This document shows positions 9,901-28,400 of a stretch of DNA of 64,000 nt, piece after piece. The notes below the pieces were generated by a model, which saw only the letters and a program-made list of their open reading frames with translations, had not been told where the DNA came from and did no database searches. Both the position numbers and the translations under genes were made by a program. The stretch comes from Strigamia acuminata (Eukaryota > Arthropoda > Chilopoda > Geophilomorpha > Linotaeniidae): positions 28,670,427 to 28,734,426 of the forward strand of contig OX442315.1 in assembly GCA_949358305.1 (NCBI GenBank). Direction: 5' to 3'. The stretch's first letter is position 1, and each line of letters starts with the position of its first letter.

Positions 9901-12900
9901 GGCGTCCCAGCTCCCGCCTGACGATCCTCGATGATCAAACTGTCATCGCTTGGCAGTTCTCCCGTCTCCGCCAATCGTTCTCCAAGCATTTCGGGAGCCA
10001 AATCATCCAGTCGTTTCAAGCAAACGCTTAAATGTCTGCCATCCAAGAGTCTCTCGTCTCTTGGAGGACCAGCTTCTTGCTTCTTTTTAATTACTGGAAA
10101 ATGATCGATTTCTGCAACAGCAAATTGGTTAAGTACATTAATTACTTCATCTCTCTGATCACCCGGGGAAGATGATGATGACGACACATCACATACTCGT
10201 GACGCAAAAAATACATTTCGCGCGACAAAATCAAAGTTTCTTTTGCACCAATCTTTCAAACACAAGCGCCAAAATAACTAGGTGCTCCTCCACCGTTATT
10301 GTGGCCACCAGGATGTCATCTTGATACACAAATATCTTATTGATACCAGCCACTACTCCTTCTGCTGTCCTTTGAAAAATGCCACTGCTGCTAATCGTAC
10401 CAAAAGGAAGGCGGTTGACCGCCATAAGGCCTTTAATTGTATTAACCGCTGCAATAAAGGCGGATTTTTGAAAAAGTCTTAATTGTTGGTAAGCATGCCT
10501 GTAATCTAACTTAGAAAAAATTCTGGCTCTGCCCACCTGTGCAAATATATCTGCAATGGAGGGGAGGGGGTAAGGATCTGGTTCAATGGCGATGTTGATA
10601 GTTGATCTATAGTCGCCACACAGGCGAACACCGCCATCTTTTTTTCTCATGACCACAAGGGGGGTGGCCCATTCGGAGAAGGTGATGGGGGTAAAGATCC
10701 CTTTGCCCACCAAACGGTCAATTTCTTTTTCGACTTGTGGCCTCAAAGGGATGGGGACAGGTCGGGGTCTGAAAAACCGTGGGGTCACATCTGCTCGAAT
10801 TTTTAAGTCAATTGGGGATCCGTTAAATGCCCCCAAACTAATTTCAAAAATTTCCGCAAACTTTTCAAGCAGGTCTGCCATCTGTGTCTCCGCACTAGTC
10901 TCTGTGGATTGGTGCACTTCCAGTTCCGCCTGACCAGACGGCTCTGACTCCACCACTTGCTTTTCCATTTTCACACATAAACGCTCAATTAAGTCTCTTC
11001 CCAAGAGATTGGGCCCCAATCCCTCCACCACCAAAAAATCCAAGTCAGCCACTTTTCCCTGATGGTCAACAGGCAAAATCACTTCGCCAAATACCACTAT
11101 CGGCGCTCCCGTATACGTCTTAAGCGCCACGTCGGTTTTTCGGATGACTGGGAAACACCCACCCACCCCCGCAAGCGACGCAAATTGACTCCAAGACACA
11201 AGGGATCTCCCCGAGCCCGAATCGACCTGAAACTTCCAAATTCGGCCGCAAATTTAAAGCGCCACCCAAAACGGGGGAAATCTTTTTCCGCTCAACTAGA
11301 AAAATATCCCAAGAGTCAGGAGGAAGGCCATCATTCTCCTCCACTTGCCACGACTCGACATTGACGAGTACAGACTTTTGTCTAAATTTAGGCTTAAAGT
11401 TAATGGCACCATTTTCTTGTGCAGCTTCTTGCCCAGCACCACCTTTCTGGATCCAATCCGGACACTGATGCCAGAAATGTGGACCACCACAATGCCAGCA
11501 AGAGACTCCTGCGGGAGCCCGAGCTCCCACTCTTCCACGGCCGCGTTGACCACTTCCGGGGGACCTCCTCGACCACCTTGCCACGCGGAACCACTAGGCC
11601 CCGCTCCAGAGCCAACCGAGGCGAATCCACCGTTGGCCACGCCACCACGTCTCGCGGGACGAAACTGCCGTACTTGATTCACCTCACCGTCCGCCAGATG
11701 CACGGGCGCTTCCGGTGTCACTCCAGCATCCATACTGGCGGAGGGCATTGCCATCGCCGCCTCGTATGAAGTCGCCAGCTTGGCAGCTTGCTTCAAAGTA
11801 AGGTTTTCGTATAGCATTATATACTTTCGCATTCCTCCGTCATTAATGCCCCTCAAAAATGCGTCCAGCACACTGGCATCGTTCTCTTCCGGCGTCATAA
11901 AGCCACAAGGTTGAGCCAGACCTTTCAGCACCGTCAGGTACTGCTCCATGGACTCTTCCTTCTTCCGCATGCGAAGCCCCAATCGCTGGCGGCACACATG
12001 CGGCTGGGCAATTGGTTCTAAGTGCAAACGCATTAAATCCACTATCTCTTGGTAAGTTTTAACCGATAACTTAGCTGGGTGTGCAGCCTTCTGTAGCTCC
12101 GCATACGATTTGGGTCCCATTAGCGATAACAAGAGCGACTTCTGTTTTAAATCCGGGATGTCATTCAAAACTCTGAATTCGGGACACGTTCTAAATAACG
12201 GTCCCAATCAGCGGCGTATTTGCCGTCGAAAAGTCCCGGGTGGCCCAAAATCATTTTTGGTGCGGCCATAACGTCAACTGGTCAAGTCAAAGTGAAAACG
12301 AACGTTCGACGTTCCAATTCTGCCGAACACGTACGGTTTTTTCGATTTTCGAACTTTCTTTTCTTTAATTTTCTTCTCAGGCAACCACGATAACAATTAA
12401 TTTGGATACGGCACATTAACCATTGTAAACAACCAATTATTTAACTTCAAAACACAACAGTCGCCCCATAGAGAATGAATAAACAGTTAGTGTTTTACCA
12501 CCAAGCTGGTCGGTTGTGCAAGCTTTCTGGAACATTATAACTACATTAACATACGTTTATTTCAAATGGTTCCGAGGTCAGCTCTAGTGTACTGTGCTGT
12601 GGGGTGGTTAAGATTCTAATAGAAGTGTATCTGTATCAAGTTGGTATCCGTTTGAATCCTCTCGTAAGCTGAGCTCAAAAACCCTTATTACCGCAATTGT
12701 TCAAAAGGAGGGCTACATTGAAAACGATCGAATCGGACCTACGTTTACTGGATTAGGTTTGCATAAATAAAAACGAAATCATCGAAAATTCGAATAAATA
12801 AAATTCGAAGAAGTGATGGGGAATCACAAATACTTGTATCTCGTAACCTACGCAGTAACTTTTACCCAAACCGTTTTTGCCAACTCTTAGGTACTGTAAC

Positions 12901-13385
12901 CACGATAACAAATTTTAGAAGAGCACCTCTTCAGATGAAAGAGTTATGCCGTTCCAAACATGTCCCAAATTTACAAAATATTACACAACTTTGAACTACC
13001 ATTGCACAAGATCTATGCAGTAACTAAGTTATTCCCAAACTTTTTTTACCCAGTCTTATTCTCAACTCCTCCTCAACCACCATACCAAATTTCAAAATGA
13101 CATCGTTTCAGACTAAAAGGTGGACAAATTTTTTCAGAAGCTAATTTAAGTTTATGTTATTGGAACAAAAAAGGCATTTTACTGGGAATGATTGACGAAA
13201 GCTGATAAATCGGAACTTGGAAAAACTCTCACCACAGTCGTGGCAAAGTTTGAGTGCACAGTTTTATATAGAATGCTCAACTTACCCACTCCATTTTGTA
13301 GTACAGTGTATAAAATGACTAAAATAAGTGTCGCACAAATTAAACATAGCAATAAGTTGAAAAAACAGGAGCTACGGTTCGTCAT
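6950..13385 (-). CDS. Carbohydrate (chondroitin 4-) sulfotransferase-like, copy B
   Basis: Tandem paralogue of the gene at 326-4973 with the same layout. Exon 1 is 13385-13286 (MTNRSSCF plus membrane anchor), the middle exon about 8905-8747, and the last exon 7630-6950. The 3'-phosphate motif is intact (FLFVRHPFERVMSA). The 5'-phosphosulfate motif is altered: the middle exon ends CRVGK where copy A has CNVPK, followed by VASTNWQR. Losing the usual proline could affect PAPS binding. As in copy A the anchor exon and middle exon are out of phase, so a further exon is missing from this model. The long intron holds a gypsy element and the adjoining one a satellite array, yet the coding exons stay open. 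Confidence 0.75.
7828..8400. repeat. 20-bp satellite array
   Basis: About 28 head-to-tail copies of gattaaaatttcaatttttt, with only a few substitutions or 1-bp deletions, followed by degenerate units to about 8690. It sits in the last intron of sulfotransferase copy B, inside the left half of the TIR element whose orthologue in copy A (1101-1707) has only degenerate units. The right TIR is missing here. The array seems to be a local expansion after duplication. Confidence 0.95.
10231..11199 (-). pseudogene. Gypsy pol fragment: protease and reverse transcriptase
   Basis: An open frame of about 320 codons. The N-terminal part resembles the retropepsin tail and linker (LGRDLIERL). The RT core follows, with recognisable VMRKKDGGVRLCGDYR, FSKLDYRHAYQQL and the YQDDILVA active-site box. 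It stops before the thumb, RNase H and integrase, which are deleted. Confidence 0.8.
11296..12207 (-). pseudogene. Gypsy gag remnant
   Basis: The upstream ORF of the element resembles a retrotransposon Gag capsid (QRLGLRMRKKEESMEQYL, DAFLRGINDGGMRKYI), followed by a Gly/Ala-rich tail. The zinc-knuckle part lies in a different frame (11584-11120), which indicates a frameshift. Confidence 0.65.
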
Positions 13386-14251
13386 CGTGGCTCACTGCAG
13401 ACGTCCACAAACTTCTTTGCTATCGTTTATAAAGAGAAAGTGACAAACAAACCAATCTTATTTTCACGCACCTCCCAGTTTAGCCTTTTGGACCAATCAA
13501 GTTTAGAAGCAGACATAATTGACATTTCTTGTGGATCTGTTTTGACAGGATTTTGCCACATGTTTAATTACATTTAAGGAAAAAGTCATTATTAATTAAT
13601 TAACTATTGACAACGTGATAATAAAATTTGACCTTATTTAAATAATGATGGAGTCCTGGTTTGAAAACTATCGGATAAATACAAAAAGAACGAAGAAAAA
13701 TAATTTTAAAAAAATCTGAATTAACTTTTGTAGCTGAAAGCAATTTCATAAATTAGTTAAATTACCGTAGCTTTTTCTTTTAGAGATTGTCCACATAAAA
13801 ACAGACTAAAAGTCTACTTAATACTTAATACTTGCTCTTTGGAGGATAGAGAAGAAATGCCCAACTGCCAATGAATATATGAAAAATTAAATAATTCCAC
13901 ATTTTAAATGCTGGTAGCTATTTATAATTTTCGCCTCGAATACACAGGATTAGCAATAAGTAAATAACATCTCTTTGTTTTACTAATTATTTTTAAACTT
14001 ATATTCTATATCATATCACCATCACCATCTCTACCCTTTTATGTTTTTATTTATTATGTCATTTTGATATCCCAGCAGTCTGAAGAAGAAAACGTGGGTT
14101 TTAAAACTGCGCTACCAGATGGCGATACTATTGAATTCAACGCCAAAATCAAATATGGCATCCTTATTTTAACCAGTGTGATATTGAAGGATATTCAAGG
14201 ATTTTGAAGTATTTCTTGGAAAATTGACTTTATATCGTAACAAAAATTGTC
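13386..14251. promoter_or_regulatory. Head-to-head intergenic region, sulfotransferase B / POT1
   Basis: This 866-bp gap separates the two divergent start codons and probably holds both promoters. Compared with the 513-bp gap of the left unit (4974-5486) it has about 330 extra bases at roughly 13798-14137, including a short pyrimidine tract. The rest aligns closely with the left unit. Confidence 0.5.
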
Positions 14252-17200
14252 ATGTTGATTTTCGTGTATCACGGTGATGAATCAAATAAATCTCATTTGG
14301 AAGATATCGTTGACAACCGTGAAAATGTTAACTTTATTTCCATTAGCGATTTAATAGACAATAATTACGACAATTCTACAAACCAGCTCGTATTGACAGT
14401 GGTAATTACAACGGATATGTTATATATTTTATTTTTAAAATTTAAATGATATTGCTTTCAGGGTCGTATTATAAAATCAAATTATGGAAGACATCCCAAA
14501 AAAGGAAACTATATGAAACTTTATCTGACTGATGGTTCGATTATAAAATTTGTAGCGTTAATATCCTCACATTAAATACCTTATTTTAAATTTATAGTTG
14601 CTGAATCAAACGGGAAGTCTGTTGGAATATATCTGTACAAAAAGACAGTAATAAGAGAAAAAATTCAAAATAGAGTAAGGGAAATTTTGTGCCGCTTATA
14701 AAATATTTTAAGAAGTTTGCAATTTGAAGGATTTAATTGGACTGTCCAGATCAAACATGATTGAATTCTCTGCTGACTCAGAAAAAGCCTTTGAAGTTGT
14801 GTGCGAGGAGAAAATGGAGTCCACAGTTCCGTCAATATGGGTATTTATTTAGTTGTTAACATTCAAAGTTAAGGAAGTAGTTAATTTTTTTATATTTTTA
14901 ATATTGTATTTAGGTGTTAACACGATCAACTCCTGTAAGTTTTTATAAAATATATTTGTATCGTAGTTTAACACGAATAATTTATCTTGACAGCTGCATA
15001 CTTATGACTACACTCCGTTAAATGAAGTTAAAGAGAACGAACGGCACGCAGTATTTGGTGTGGTTATTTCGAAGGAACCAATTGCTGGAACACGGGGGAC
15101 AAGTTTGTTAAATTTAGGTTTCAGTTTGCTATTTGATTTTAACGTTTTATTTATTAGGTTTTGTCTGCTGCTTGAAAATCAAGGATAAAAGCCTTGACGG
15201 TGAATTTAATTTAAACATTTTCTTAAACGAAAAAGCAGATTTACCAGAAATAAATTTTGGAGATATTATTCAATGTTACATAAAAGTATTTTCTTTTATC
15301 AGAAAACATGAAAAAAAATTTATATTATTTTATTTTCTAGGGTGGTTTGTTAAACTCTCGTCCATGTGGCACTGTTTTTGCTCCGAAACAATGCGTCGTT
15401 TGGTCAAATAACATGTATGGAAACTTGGTTCCACGAACAACAGCAAGCACCTTTGCTATGACCGTTGCAGAAGAGAAAATAGTAATTAATTAAAACTAAA
15501 GCAAGTTTTTTTTCTTATGATTATACACCCCTAGGTTACGGAACTACGCGAATGGGTTGCTCATACTTATTTTCATTTATTGTTTGTTACTCCTGGAAAA
15601 GAAACGAAACCTCAGAATTTATCTCTCCAGTCTTTATCCGCAGTAAAGAAAGGCTCTTATTTCGATTTTCTCTGTCAAGTAAGATTATATTAAGAATTAA
15701 GATGTATTCGTAATATACATATTTATTTATTACACAAGGTTGTAGAAATATTTCCCGTTTCAAATAACAGTGTAGTTCTTCGAGTTTGGGACGGAACTAA
15801 ACCAAACGCGTAATATTTGGGTTGAATTTAATTAATTAATTATTTGTTTGATGACTAATCTATTTACAGGAATCAATTTTTTCAATGGTGCCCACCGTCT
15901 ACCCATCAGTTTTTAAGAAAACATGTATTAATTAATGATTACTTGGTTGATGTGGTTATATATGGCGATCACTGTGAGACGGCTTCCAAATTAAACGTAA
16001 GAAGGACGTCAAAATGTGCCAACTATAATAAATGTTTTTATTTTTATTTTTAAAGCCAGACAATATTATTTTGATGCGAAATGTTCATTGTTCCGTACCT
16101 ATAAACTCAGCATCGGGCGAAGAATGTAAGATGAAATTGCAACTTCACGAGAGCAATCGTTTCGGAAGATCAATCGTAAACTGCAATCCTGGGCAATGCG
16201 TTGAACTTAAAAAGAAATTAGATGAAGTATTGGCAACTTGTGAGGATTTAGCTAAGCAACTGTGTAAGTTAATGTTTGTTATGACAAACAATGTACTGCA
16301 AATAAATCTATATTTTTTTTAAACAGATAGCCCTCAACTTCCAAGAGATCATTTTCAATCATCATTTGAAATGCACACGCAAGATTTAAGCCCAGATTTA
16401 CATCGAAAGGTCATGGAAAGACGGGCTAAAGAAAAAGGGTTCCGTCGGTCATTAACGTTTCAAGATGATAAAGGCGATGAGGTTATGGAGACTGTAAATG
16501 AAGTTTTGAATAGTGTCGATGGTGGTGCTAGTGATGAACTTCCGAAAGAAGTTGATTTGGATATAAACAACACACACCAGATGGAAGTAAATTATAGCGA
16601 AGAAAACGGAATTTGTTCTCATAATCAAAGAATAGGAAGATGGTTTATATTGAAACTGAAGTCAACAAAGGGAGAGGACAATAAGGAAAACGAAGGAGAA
16701 AATCAAACGAAAACTGAGGAAGACATTAAAGTTGACGGCATCTATCCGTACAAGCGAAAGAATCACGTTGTCGATACAATCGATTTGACAATGACCGACG
16801 ACAGTACTGAAAGTGATGAAGAATCGACATCGGTAACGACAAAGAGCTCAACGAGTTCACGGGCTGGTCGTATAACGATTGAATTATGTACCGGTATGTT
16901 ATAATTAAAATGATTGTATATTTGGTTAATTTTATTGCTATTTTTATTTTCAGTTGGACACACTTATCCTTTATCAACACTTGAAAATGTAGCATTTAGT
17001 GAAGCTGGGCAAAGACATCGAATTAGAGTCAAAGTTAGAGATGTTGAGCCATCTCCATCGGACTGTATAATGAATTTATTACAATTGCAGTGTCCCGTCT
17101 GCGAATACAGGTTATTTTTTTTCTATTACTTTTTATTTTCATTTTCAATTTTATCATTAATTCGATGATTTGCTAATTACTCTAGTCATTCATACGTTCA

Positions 17201-18219
17201 AAGTAAGGAAGCCGTGTGCAGCCACTGTTTTAAAAACAATCCGCTGCAAAGTAAGTATTGTGGAAGATATTTTATAAGCAAAATTTGTCGTGGAGCATGT
17301 GAGAAACGATTTGTTTAGGGTTGCCAGATTTTAATTTTTATGATAGTGGACATCAAAAATGGAAGAATTGATACAGGAAAAAGTGTTGGATAGAAAATAA
17401 ACGACAATGTCCAATTTTATACCTCAAATATTCAAATTTGTACCTCAAATATTCAAATTTGTACCTCAAAAATTCAAATTTGTACCTCAAAAATTCAAAT
17501 TTGTACCTCAAAAATTCAAATTTGTATCTCCTAAATGCAATACTTACATATTTTATTCAATTCTTACCTCCTAAATTCTATTTTATATCTAAAAAGTATG
17601 GATTTTGTTTAGACCTTAATTTTGGTTCGGTACATGGGACAAGATATTTCTGTTGTTATAATTCAATGTGAATGGAACACCTGGCACCCTAATTGTTTTT
17701 TACCACATGCTAAGAGTTTTATTTTTTATTTTTATTTATATTTAATTTGAAGAATAATAAGTTTAATTTATCAATAGGTTTTATGAAATGTATTTTTGAT
17801 GTTAAGTTTTTGGTTCAAGACCGCACTGGAAGTTTACCCGTATGGTTAACAGGCTCAAATGCTGTAAGTATAAGCCGATGTAGAGTAATGTTTTTAAAAA
17901 TATTGATTTTTTTTATTTTCTTTGTGTTTAGGAAACTTTTTTCGGCACGGAGGCATCACAGTTATTAGAATGTAAGCAGTCCCGCAAAGAATTGGTTGAC
18001 ATGTTCAATTTGATTTGTTCAGATTACAGCGACTGCTCAGATATATTAAATTGTAAAAATCCTTGGTTAGATTTAATTGTTGAGACAACTGAAGGACCCC
18101 AAGGATTAAGCCATTTCATAATTAACACAAAATGTAACATTCATAGTTCGTCGAAAAAATATAGACCGAAACTGGGCCCCCGCAGGAAAAAACGTGTGTA
18201 TTTTAATTTAGCCATATAA
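14252..18219 (+). CDS. POT1: Protection of telomeres protein 1 with N-terminal extension
   Basis: Single-stranded telomeric DNA-binding protein of the shelterin complex. From exon 14994-15102 the product follows vertebrate POT1: YTPLNEVKENERHAVFGVV opens the first OB fold, then GDIIQCYIK. ELREWVAHTYFH and VVLRVWDGTKPNA mark OB2. A long acidic linker encoded near 16370-16890 follows, and the C-terminal OB3/HJRL region has CPVC and CSHC zinc-ligand pairs, ending with WLDLIVE and a stop at 18217-18219. Five exons upstream (14252-14401, 14462-14534, 14598-14674, 14730-14840 and a 21-nt exon 14914-14934) stay in frame and add about 145 residues not found in human POT1. This part has an OB-like look (GRIIKSNYGRHPKKGNYMKL). 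The donor of exon 2 (gttcga) is weak. The first two exons are duplicated at 5487-5750. Confidence 0.85.
17427..17530. repeat. 21-bp minisatellite in a POT1 intron
   Basis: About five tandem copies of aaatttgtacctcaaaaattc-type units lie inside the largest POT1 intron (about 17250-17780). Nothing else was recognised in that intron. Confidence 0.85.
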
Positions 18220-18317
18220 CTATAATAGTGATGTAGTTACAGTTGTGCAAGTTCATTATTCATTTTTGTTTTTATTTCATTTTCATGTTTTCATTTTCTG
18301 TAAAATGACAAATTTCA

Positions 18318-18323
18318 AATAAA
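18318..18323 (+). terminator. Probable POT1 polyadenylation signal
   Basis: An AATAAA about 100 bp after the POT1 stop codon, upstream of the UBA1 promoter. Confidence 0.5.
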
Positions 18324-18485
18324 ATTTATCAATGCAGAGATATTGTTTATGAAATATTTCTTTTTAATTTTCTTGGATTATTTTGACGAATTCGATGATT
18401 TTGCGCGATGGATTTATTTTTGATCAATTTGGATGAATTCGATCAGTTATGATGCGCGATGGATGAGTTTTGCGACATGCGCACA

Positions 18486-18518
18486 TCACGTGACTGTTCA
18501 ATAGCGCAGCCATCTTGG
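18486..18518. promoter_or_regulatory. UBA1 promoter: palindromic E-box and YY1-like site
   Basis: The palindrome tcacgtga (18486-18493) and gccatcttgg (18509-18518, the complement of a YY1 core) lie about 200 bp before the first UBA1 start codon. Both motifs are common in TATA-less housekeeping promoters. A GTAAGT donor at about 18619 and an acceptor ending at 18707 suggest a small 5'-UTR intron. Confidence 0.5.
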
Positions 18519-18707
18519 AAGGTGAGGGCTTTGTGGTGGAGTTAGTCGTTTATCTCCAGTTTTCTCGTCATCTATTTGAGGCGAGTGGGCAAACTCCAAA
18601 TTTGTTCTCGAATGAAGTGTAAGTAGTTCAATGATATCTCAGCTATTTCACCTTCGACGAGGTTTTAAGGTTGAAATGAAGTTTGTTTGATTTGCGTGTT
18701 ATGTTAG

Positions 18708-24709
<6,002 letters not shown>

Positions 24710-25491
24710 AACTAAATACTTGATATTTATTGTCGTATTGAATGAATAATGATGCAGCGATATGACTTTTTTAATTGACTTTATTTTGTATTGAGTTTGT
24801 TTAAAATTTATTCTTTGAATTTATCGTTTTTGACTTGTAATCAAAATTTCTTGAAATAATGAAGTGCTGTAATAAGAGAAATGGAAAACTTTGTTGAACT
24901 TAAAAGTAAAAAAAAAAAAACATTCTACTATGGAGTTGGAATTTGTTTAGTGTTTGATGTCCGTCTACGGTCTAAATTTAGTGTACGCTTTGTCTTATTA
25001 AAGGAAGTTATGAATAAGTTTTGTTTCTTTAAATTTTGTTTGTTCAAATTTCATAAATTAGTTTTAAGTTAGTGCGCGCGCTAAATGGACGGTGTTTTGA
25101 AAATTATTCGGTAAATTCCTAAGCCGAAGCGTCGTAAGTTAAAATACGGGAATAATTTTTTTTATCGCCACCATGTTCTAGAGATGGTACTGCAAACAAC
25201 TTAAAAGTGACTTTGTTAATTTCTGGAAATTTCTTATTGCAAATGTCATATAATGACATTAAATTTATGTTAAAGAGAACAAGATATCGAAAGCGTGTAA
25301 GCAGTAAGTAAATAAGCAACTTCTTCTATAGTCCACTGTAATGTTAAAGGCTTGTTTTTCGAGTTAGGCTTAAGTTGATGAAATGTTTGAATTTTTGCGT
25401 TTGTTAGTTACGGTTAACTGTGAACATCCGTTAATGAAATAAAATTTCGCAGATGTAATACACTTCAGATGACTTCTTGCTAAGCGATGAA
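24710..25491. other. Intergenic UBA1-UPF2
   Basis: AT-rich spacer between two co-oriented genes. It should hold the UBA1 3' UTR and the UPF2 promoter/5' UTR. No further gene, RNA or repeat recognised. Confidence 0.4.
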
Positions 25492-28400
25492 ATGAGCAAC
25501 CTGGGCGAATCAAACCGTAGTAAAGTGGAGGGGGAATTAATAGTCAAGGTAAGCTATTGTGGCGTTCAAATATTCCTTTTATATCTTTAAAAATTTATTA
25601 ATTTAGGAGCAAGATGGAGAAAAAAAAGGTAAGAGTTGGCGACGGGAACGAGAAGAGCGTGGTAGACGCCAGCAACAGCAGTTATTGAATCAAATTGATA
25701 ATAAAACGAATGATCAAGAAACGCATAATTCAAGTAACTGTTCCGATGAAAACCACGGCACAAATGGCGGTAAGTTACACGTTGTTATCGCGAATGATTA
25801 GCACAACATGGACTGTGAAATTAATCCACATTTTAATCTTGTGTAGGTGGAGATGCCAGCAATTCTAGCGTGGGGCTGAAAGATAAAGAATCAGTCTCGA
25901 GCGAAACAAACGACCAGGTTATTGAGGAAGAAAACTCGAATGTAAAGTTTATTCCTTTATTTGTTATTTTCTTTCAAGGACATACGTTGATTTTTTTTAA
26001 TACGTGATTTAATTTTAGATTGTTAATAATGAAGAAAATGAGTTAAAAGTAGAAGAGGAGGAATTGGTTAGTCGTTTTGGATTGAGTGCACGGACGATTT
26101 ATAGTTTTTTTAATTTTATTTTCTTTATTAAGGCTTATCTACAAGCTTATAAGAGTGAAGTTATTCAAAAATTAAGTCGCAAAGCGGAGATTCGTGCTGA
26201 GAATCGGAATGCTACTGGGAACCAACCTGAAGAAGTATTTTTTAGTAAATTGGATTCGACTTTAAAGAAAAACACGGCCTTTGTAAAGCGATTGGTAAAT
26301 ACATTAAATAATTTTTAAAGTAAATTTTTTTTTAATGTCGATTATCACTTGTAGAAAAATTTCACCGAGGCGCAAAGGGAATCGCTTATCCGTGACATGA
26401 ATACACTGAATTTAACAAAATACATAGGCGAAGCGGTGAGCAAAAATATATTCAAATAATTGGACATTTTTAACTTTTAAAATATAATTTTTAGGCAGGA
26501 GCTATAGTGGAAGCCAAGATTAAAGTGAGAATTTTTAATCAATGATCCGAATTTAGTAAATTTTAACGTTTTGATTCGTTAGGTTTCTGACGTTGCGTGT
26601 GGAGTTCAAATTTGTTCTCTTTTACATCAACGATATTCCGAATTCTCTTCAGCATTGCTGGAGAATTGGCAGAAAATGTTATCGTTAAAGAAGGAGGATA
26701 AGGTAATATATTAATTGTAAATGTCTATTTATAATTAATAATAATTAAAATTGTCTTAGGTAAACAATCGCAGCAAACTTCGGGTTGATTTACGATTTTA
26801 CGCCGAACTTATCGCCGCTGAAGTTTTCACACAAAAAGAGGGACTGCCTCTTCTTGGCACTTTGTTAACAGTTCTAACTACTGGTGATAAGGACGAACAC
26901 AACAATTTAAACATTATTTTAAGTTTTGGCAAGCATTGTGGGGAAGATTATGCTGGTCTTATTCCTCGCAAACTTAGGTTGCTTTCTGAGAAGTACAATA
27001 TCGAAGTTCCACGCAGTAATGTGAGCAATATTTGTGACTATAGTTGATTGAAACAATAAGTAATTACATTGTATGTGTATTTTTTAATGACTTGTATAGT
27101 TACTAACGGTCGAAAGGCAGAAGAATGTTAGGATTTTGCTGCGTGATTATTATTTATCGTTATGCAAACATTTGCTCCGTGATCACAAAGAAATTAGAGC
27201 AATGGAACGACAAAACCGACGTATTTTACAAGTAATAATACGAGTGTTTATGGTGATGTGGAAGGTTAATTTATGTTAATGTTTTGTGCATTTTTTGTAG
27301 ACCAAAGGAGAATTGAATTCGGATAGAAGGGAGAAATACGAAACAGCTTTTACAAGTTACCAAAAACTATTGTCAAGCACTCAGCATTTTGCTGTAAGAT
27401 AATTCAACTCTAAATTTTTAATTTTGTTAATTTTGTTAAAATAATTGTCTACTACAGGAACTCATTGATGAAGACATGCCAGAATTAGCAGAAGATGGTA
27501 TTATTCTATTATAGTTAATAGTTAATTGTGATTGATGTAACGATGCTTACATTTCTTGTAGAAGTGACCAAACAGGACCCCGAAATAGGAACTTTGGACA
27601 TTCATAATAGGTTTAAGAGCAGCGAGGTATTTTTTTTTAAATTGCAGAAAATATATTTTGAGATTTATTTAATTTTTCATGCTTAGTTTCAGTTTGATGG
27701 AGACACCTCCTTATGGGAAGACGAAGATACTCGCAGCTTTTATGAAAATTTACCAGATCTCAAGGCATTAGTGCCTGGGGTAAAGGTTATAATAGTAAAT
27801 GATTGTACATTATAGAGGTAACTGTAATTGTTTTCCAGATTCTTTTCAAAGATAGTGTCCACGTACCACCGATCGAGACAACTCCGGAGAAACTGATTGA
27901 AGAAGGTATGATTTAAAGAGACTCGGGAATTGTGCTGCTAATAATTGGATTAGACAATTCACACTTCACAGAGCTGGACGAAGTTGAAACGACTGAAATC
28001 GAGTTGGAAACTAAGGGTGAAGAAATAGAAGTTGAAAAGAAAGAGAGCAGCCAAGATACTGAAGAAATTCTACCACCGGAGATCGAGGATGTTGAGGATG
28101 AACCGGAGAATACAAGCAACGCTGCTAACAAAATATTGCTCGAGTCGTTTTTGAACAACATCAGCAATTGTGTTAATCGTGAATTAATAGACAAGGCTGC
28201 TGTCGATTTTTGCATGAATTTAAACACAAAACCGAATCGCCGAAAACTTGTTAGGTCACTTTTTTTGGTTCAGCGAACCAGGTATGGAAAATCTTGTTGA
28301 CAATTTTTTGTTTTTTAGTTTGTTAATATGTTTTTTTTTTTTTACTTTTAGGTTGGATTTACTTCCATTTTATGCACGTTTGGTTGCTACATTACATCCA

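Larger units (their letters stand above)
9042..12560 (-). mobile_element. Internally deleted Ty3/gypsy LTR retrotransposon and flanking insert
   Basis: The block is absent from the matching position of copy A. Read on the minus strand it gives a Gag-like ORF (12207-11296), a continuation in another frame (11584-11120) with a zinc-knuckle-like CWHCGGPHFWHQC, a protease/reverse-transcriptase ORF (11199-10231) with the RT core YQDDILVA, and a C-terminal pol remnant (10265-9687) containing PEWMRDPNVI. RNase H and most of integrase are missing. A ~75-bp direct repeat, aaccacgataacaattaatt and onward, at 9490-9566 and 12380-12455 probably represents LTR remnants. The element is broken by deletion and frameshift and is not autonomous. 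Confidence 0.8.

Noticed and set aside
24881-25072. 63-codon ORF between UBA1 and UPF2
   Set aside because: Low-complexity Lys/Phe-rich sequence, no support as a gene.
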